From Pseudomonas sp. R28(2017) (GTDB taxonomy: Bacteria; Pseudomonadota; Gammaproteobacteria; Pseudomonadales; Pseudomonadaceae), in contig NZ_NEHW01000006.1 of NCBI RefSeq assembly GCF_002112505.1, positions 186,001 through 250,000 on the forward strand: a DNA stretch of 64,000 nt. Direction: 5' to 3'. Of this stretch, positions 63,454-64,000 are shown in pieces; within the stretch, counting starts at the first letter, position 1, and each line of letters begins with the position of its first letter. A program made the translations under genes and the position numbers. Below the pieces are notes generated by a model. It was not told the DNA's origin, searched no databases, and worked only from the letters and a program-made list of their open reading frames with translations.

Positions 63454-64000
63454 ATGGATCGACAGCAACCGCCCTTCGTGGCACCCGGCTACCTGCGCGC
63501 AGGCGCCAGCTTCTTCGGCTGGGCGTGCCTCGCCGGGCTGATCGCGCTGGCGTCGGAGATGGTCGCACCGCAGTACCTGGACCCGAACCACCACCTGTTC
63601 ATCTTCATCATCGGCACGCTGGGCATGTGGCGCTATGGCAACGCCATCGTCCACTACCTGCGCGGCATGTACTTCCTGCACTGGAAGTTCCCGCGCCTGC
63701 GCCGGCAGGTCGAGCGCCTGGGCGATGCCGCACTGCCCTCGCACATGTTCATGGTGGTGACCAGCTTCCGCATCCCCACCATGACCACCTTCAAGGTCTA
63801 CCAGTCGGTGTTCCAGGAAGTGCAGCGGCTGAAGGTGCCGTGCACGGTGATCGCCTCGATCGTCGAGAAGGGCGACGAGACCTTCATCAAGGACATCATG
63901 CGCAACGAGGTCAAGGACCGCGACGACATCAAGCTGGTGATCGTCCGCGCCCGTGGCACCGGCAAGCGTGACGGCCTGGCCCATGCCTTCCGTGCGCTGT
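63454..64000 (+). CDS. alg8: Alginate polymerase Alg8 (partial, cut by window end)
   Basis: First 182 residues only. Two N-terminal membrane helices (ASFFGWACLAGLIALASE and HHLFIFIIGTLGMWRY), then the start of the GT2 domain (SHMFMVVTSFRIPTMTTFKVYQSVFQEV ... RGTGKRDGLAHAFRAL). Alg8 polymerises mannuronate across the inner membrane with Alg44 and is activated by c-di-GMP through Alg44. AGGAG 10 nt before ATG 63454. Second gene of the alginate operon; remainder lies outside the window. Confidence 0.94.
   Translation, partial: MDRQQPPFVAPGYLRAGASFFGWACLAGLIALASEMVAPQYLDPNHHLFIFIIGTLGMWRYGNAIVHYLRGMYFLHWKFPRLRRQVERLGDAALPSHMFMVVTSFRIPTMTTFKVYQSVFQEVQRLKVPCTVIASIVEKGDETFIKDIMRNEVKDRDDIKLVIVRARGTGKRDGLAHAFRAL

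Overview
This window looks like chromosomal DNA of a fluorescent Pseudomonas, most likely the P. putida group. The signs are high GC, P. putida-type REP elements (paired inverted copies of a GCGGGCAAGCCCGCTCCCAC-like unit in many gaps), an RsmE-type CsrA, a gacA that starts with TTG beside uvrC, pgsA and tRNA-Gly, and an algD-alg8 start of an alginate operon. No rRNA, insertion sequence, prophage or CRISPR array was seen. Species assignment is inference from gene content and order.

Layout. 1-640: end of a lipoprotein gene and two tandem tRNA-Val(GAC) genes on duplicated segments. 0.8-7.8 kb: PuuB-like oxidase, a degenerate C39-like lipoprotein, TerC, a NhaR-like regulator, SstT and YceH. 8-12.8 kb: oxidative-stress and sugar-nucleotide block (ahpF, ahpC, gor, galU). 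13-14.5 kb: two overlapping dihaem cytochrome c genes resembling tsdB-tsdA (thiosulfate dehydrogenase). 15-21 kb: DUF1883 protein, nitronate monooxygenase, modABC behind a ModE-like palindrome, topoisomerase IB and rsmE. 21-24.2 kb: an operon of hybrid-free histidine kinase, double-domain KaiC-like ATPase and single-domain response regulator. 24.7-27.7 kb: tRNA-Leu, DoxX, an acidic protein, two tandem PL7-like proteins (the second downstream of an excellent LexA/SOS box and a long hairpin) and tRNA-Cys.

27.8-39.5 kb: SohB, a histidine phosphatase/SCP2/phosphotransferase/SDR series, several small envelope proteins, a SLC13-type permease with RCK_C domains, a MASE1-GGDEF protein, a TSUP transporter and a LysR regulator. 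40-42 kb: a secreted tyrosine phosphatase fused to an autotransporter barrel. 42-51.1 kb: AraC regulator, CrcB fluoride channel and a probable quaternary-amine catabolic locus (CoA-acylating aldehyde dehydrogenase, cupin, FAD amine oxidase, GbcA-like Rieske oxygenase, GlxA-type regulator, MFS importer). 51-57.7 kb: GT25 glycosyltransferase and Wzx-like flippase facing a diguanylate cyclase-MFS-ArsB-like permease operon. 57.8-64 kb: tRNA-Gly, pgsA, uvrC, gacA, an XRE regulator, an AT-rich gap and algD-alg8 (truncated by the window end).

Links between regions: gacA and rsmE are two members of the Gac-Rsm post-transcriptional circuit; two GGDEF proteins, alginate genes, PL7-like proteins and a flippase/glycosyltransferase pair all touch surface polysaccharide biology. 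The most unusual items are the SOS-box-associated PL7-like pair, the HK-KaiC-RR operon, the phosphatase autotransporter, and the Rieske/FAD/MmsA locus.
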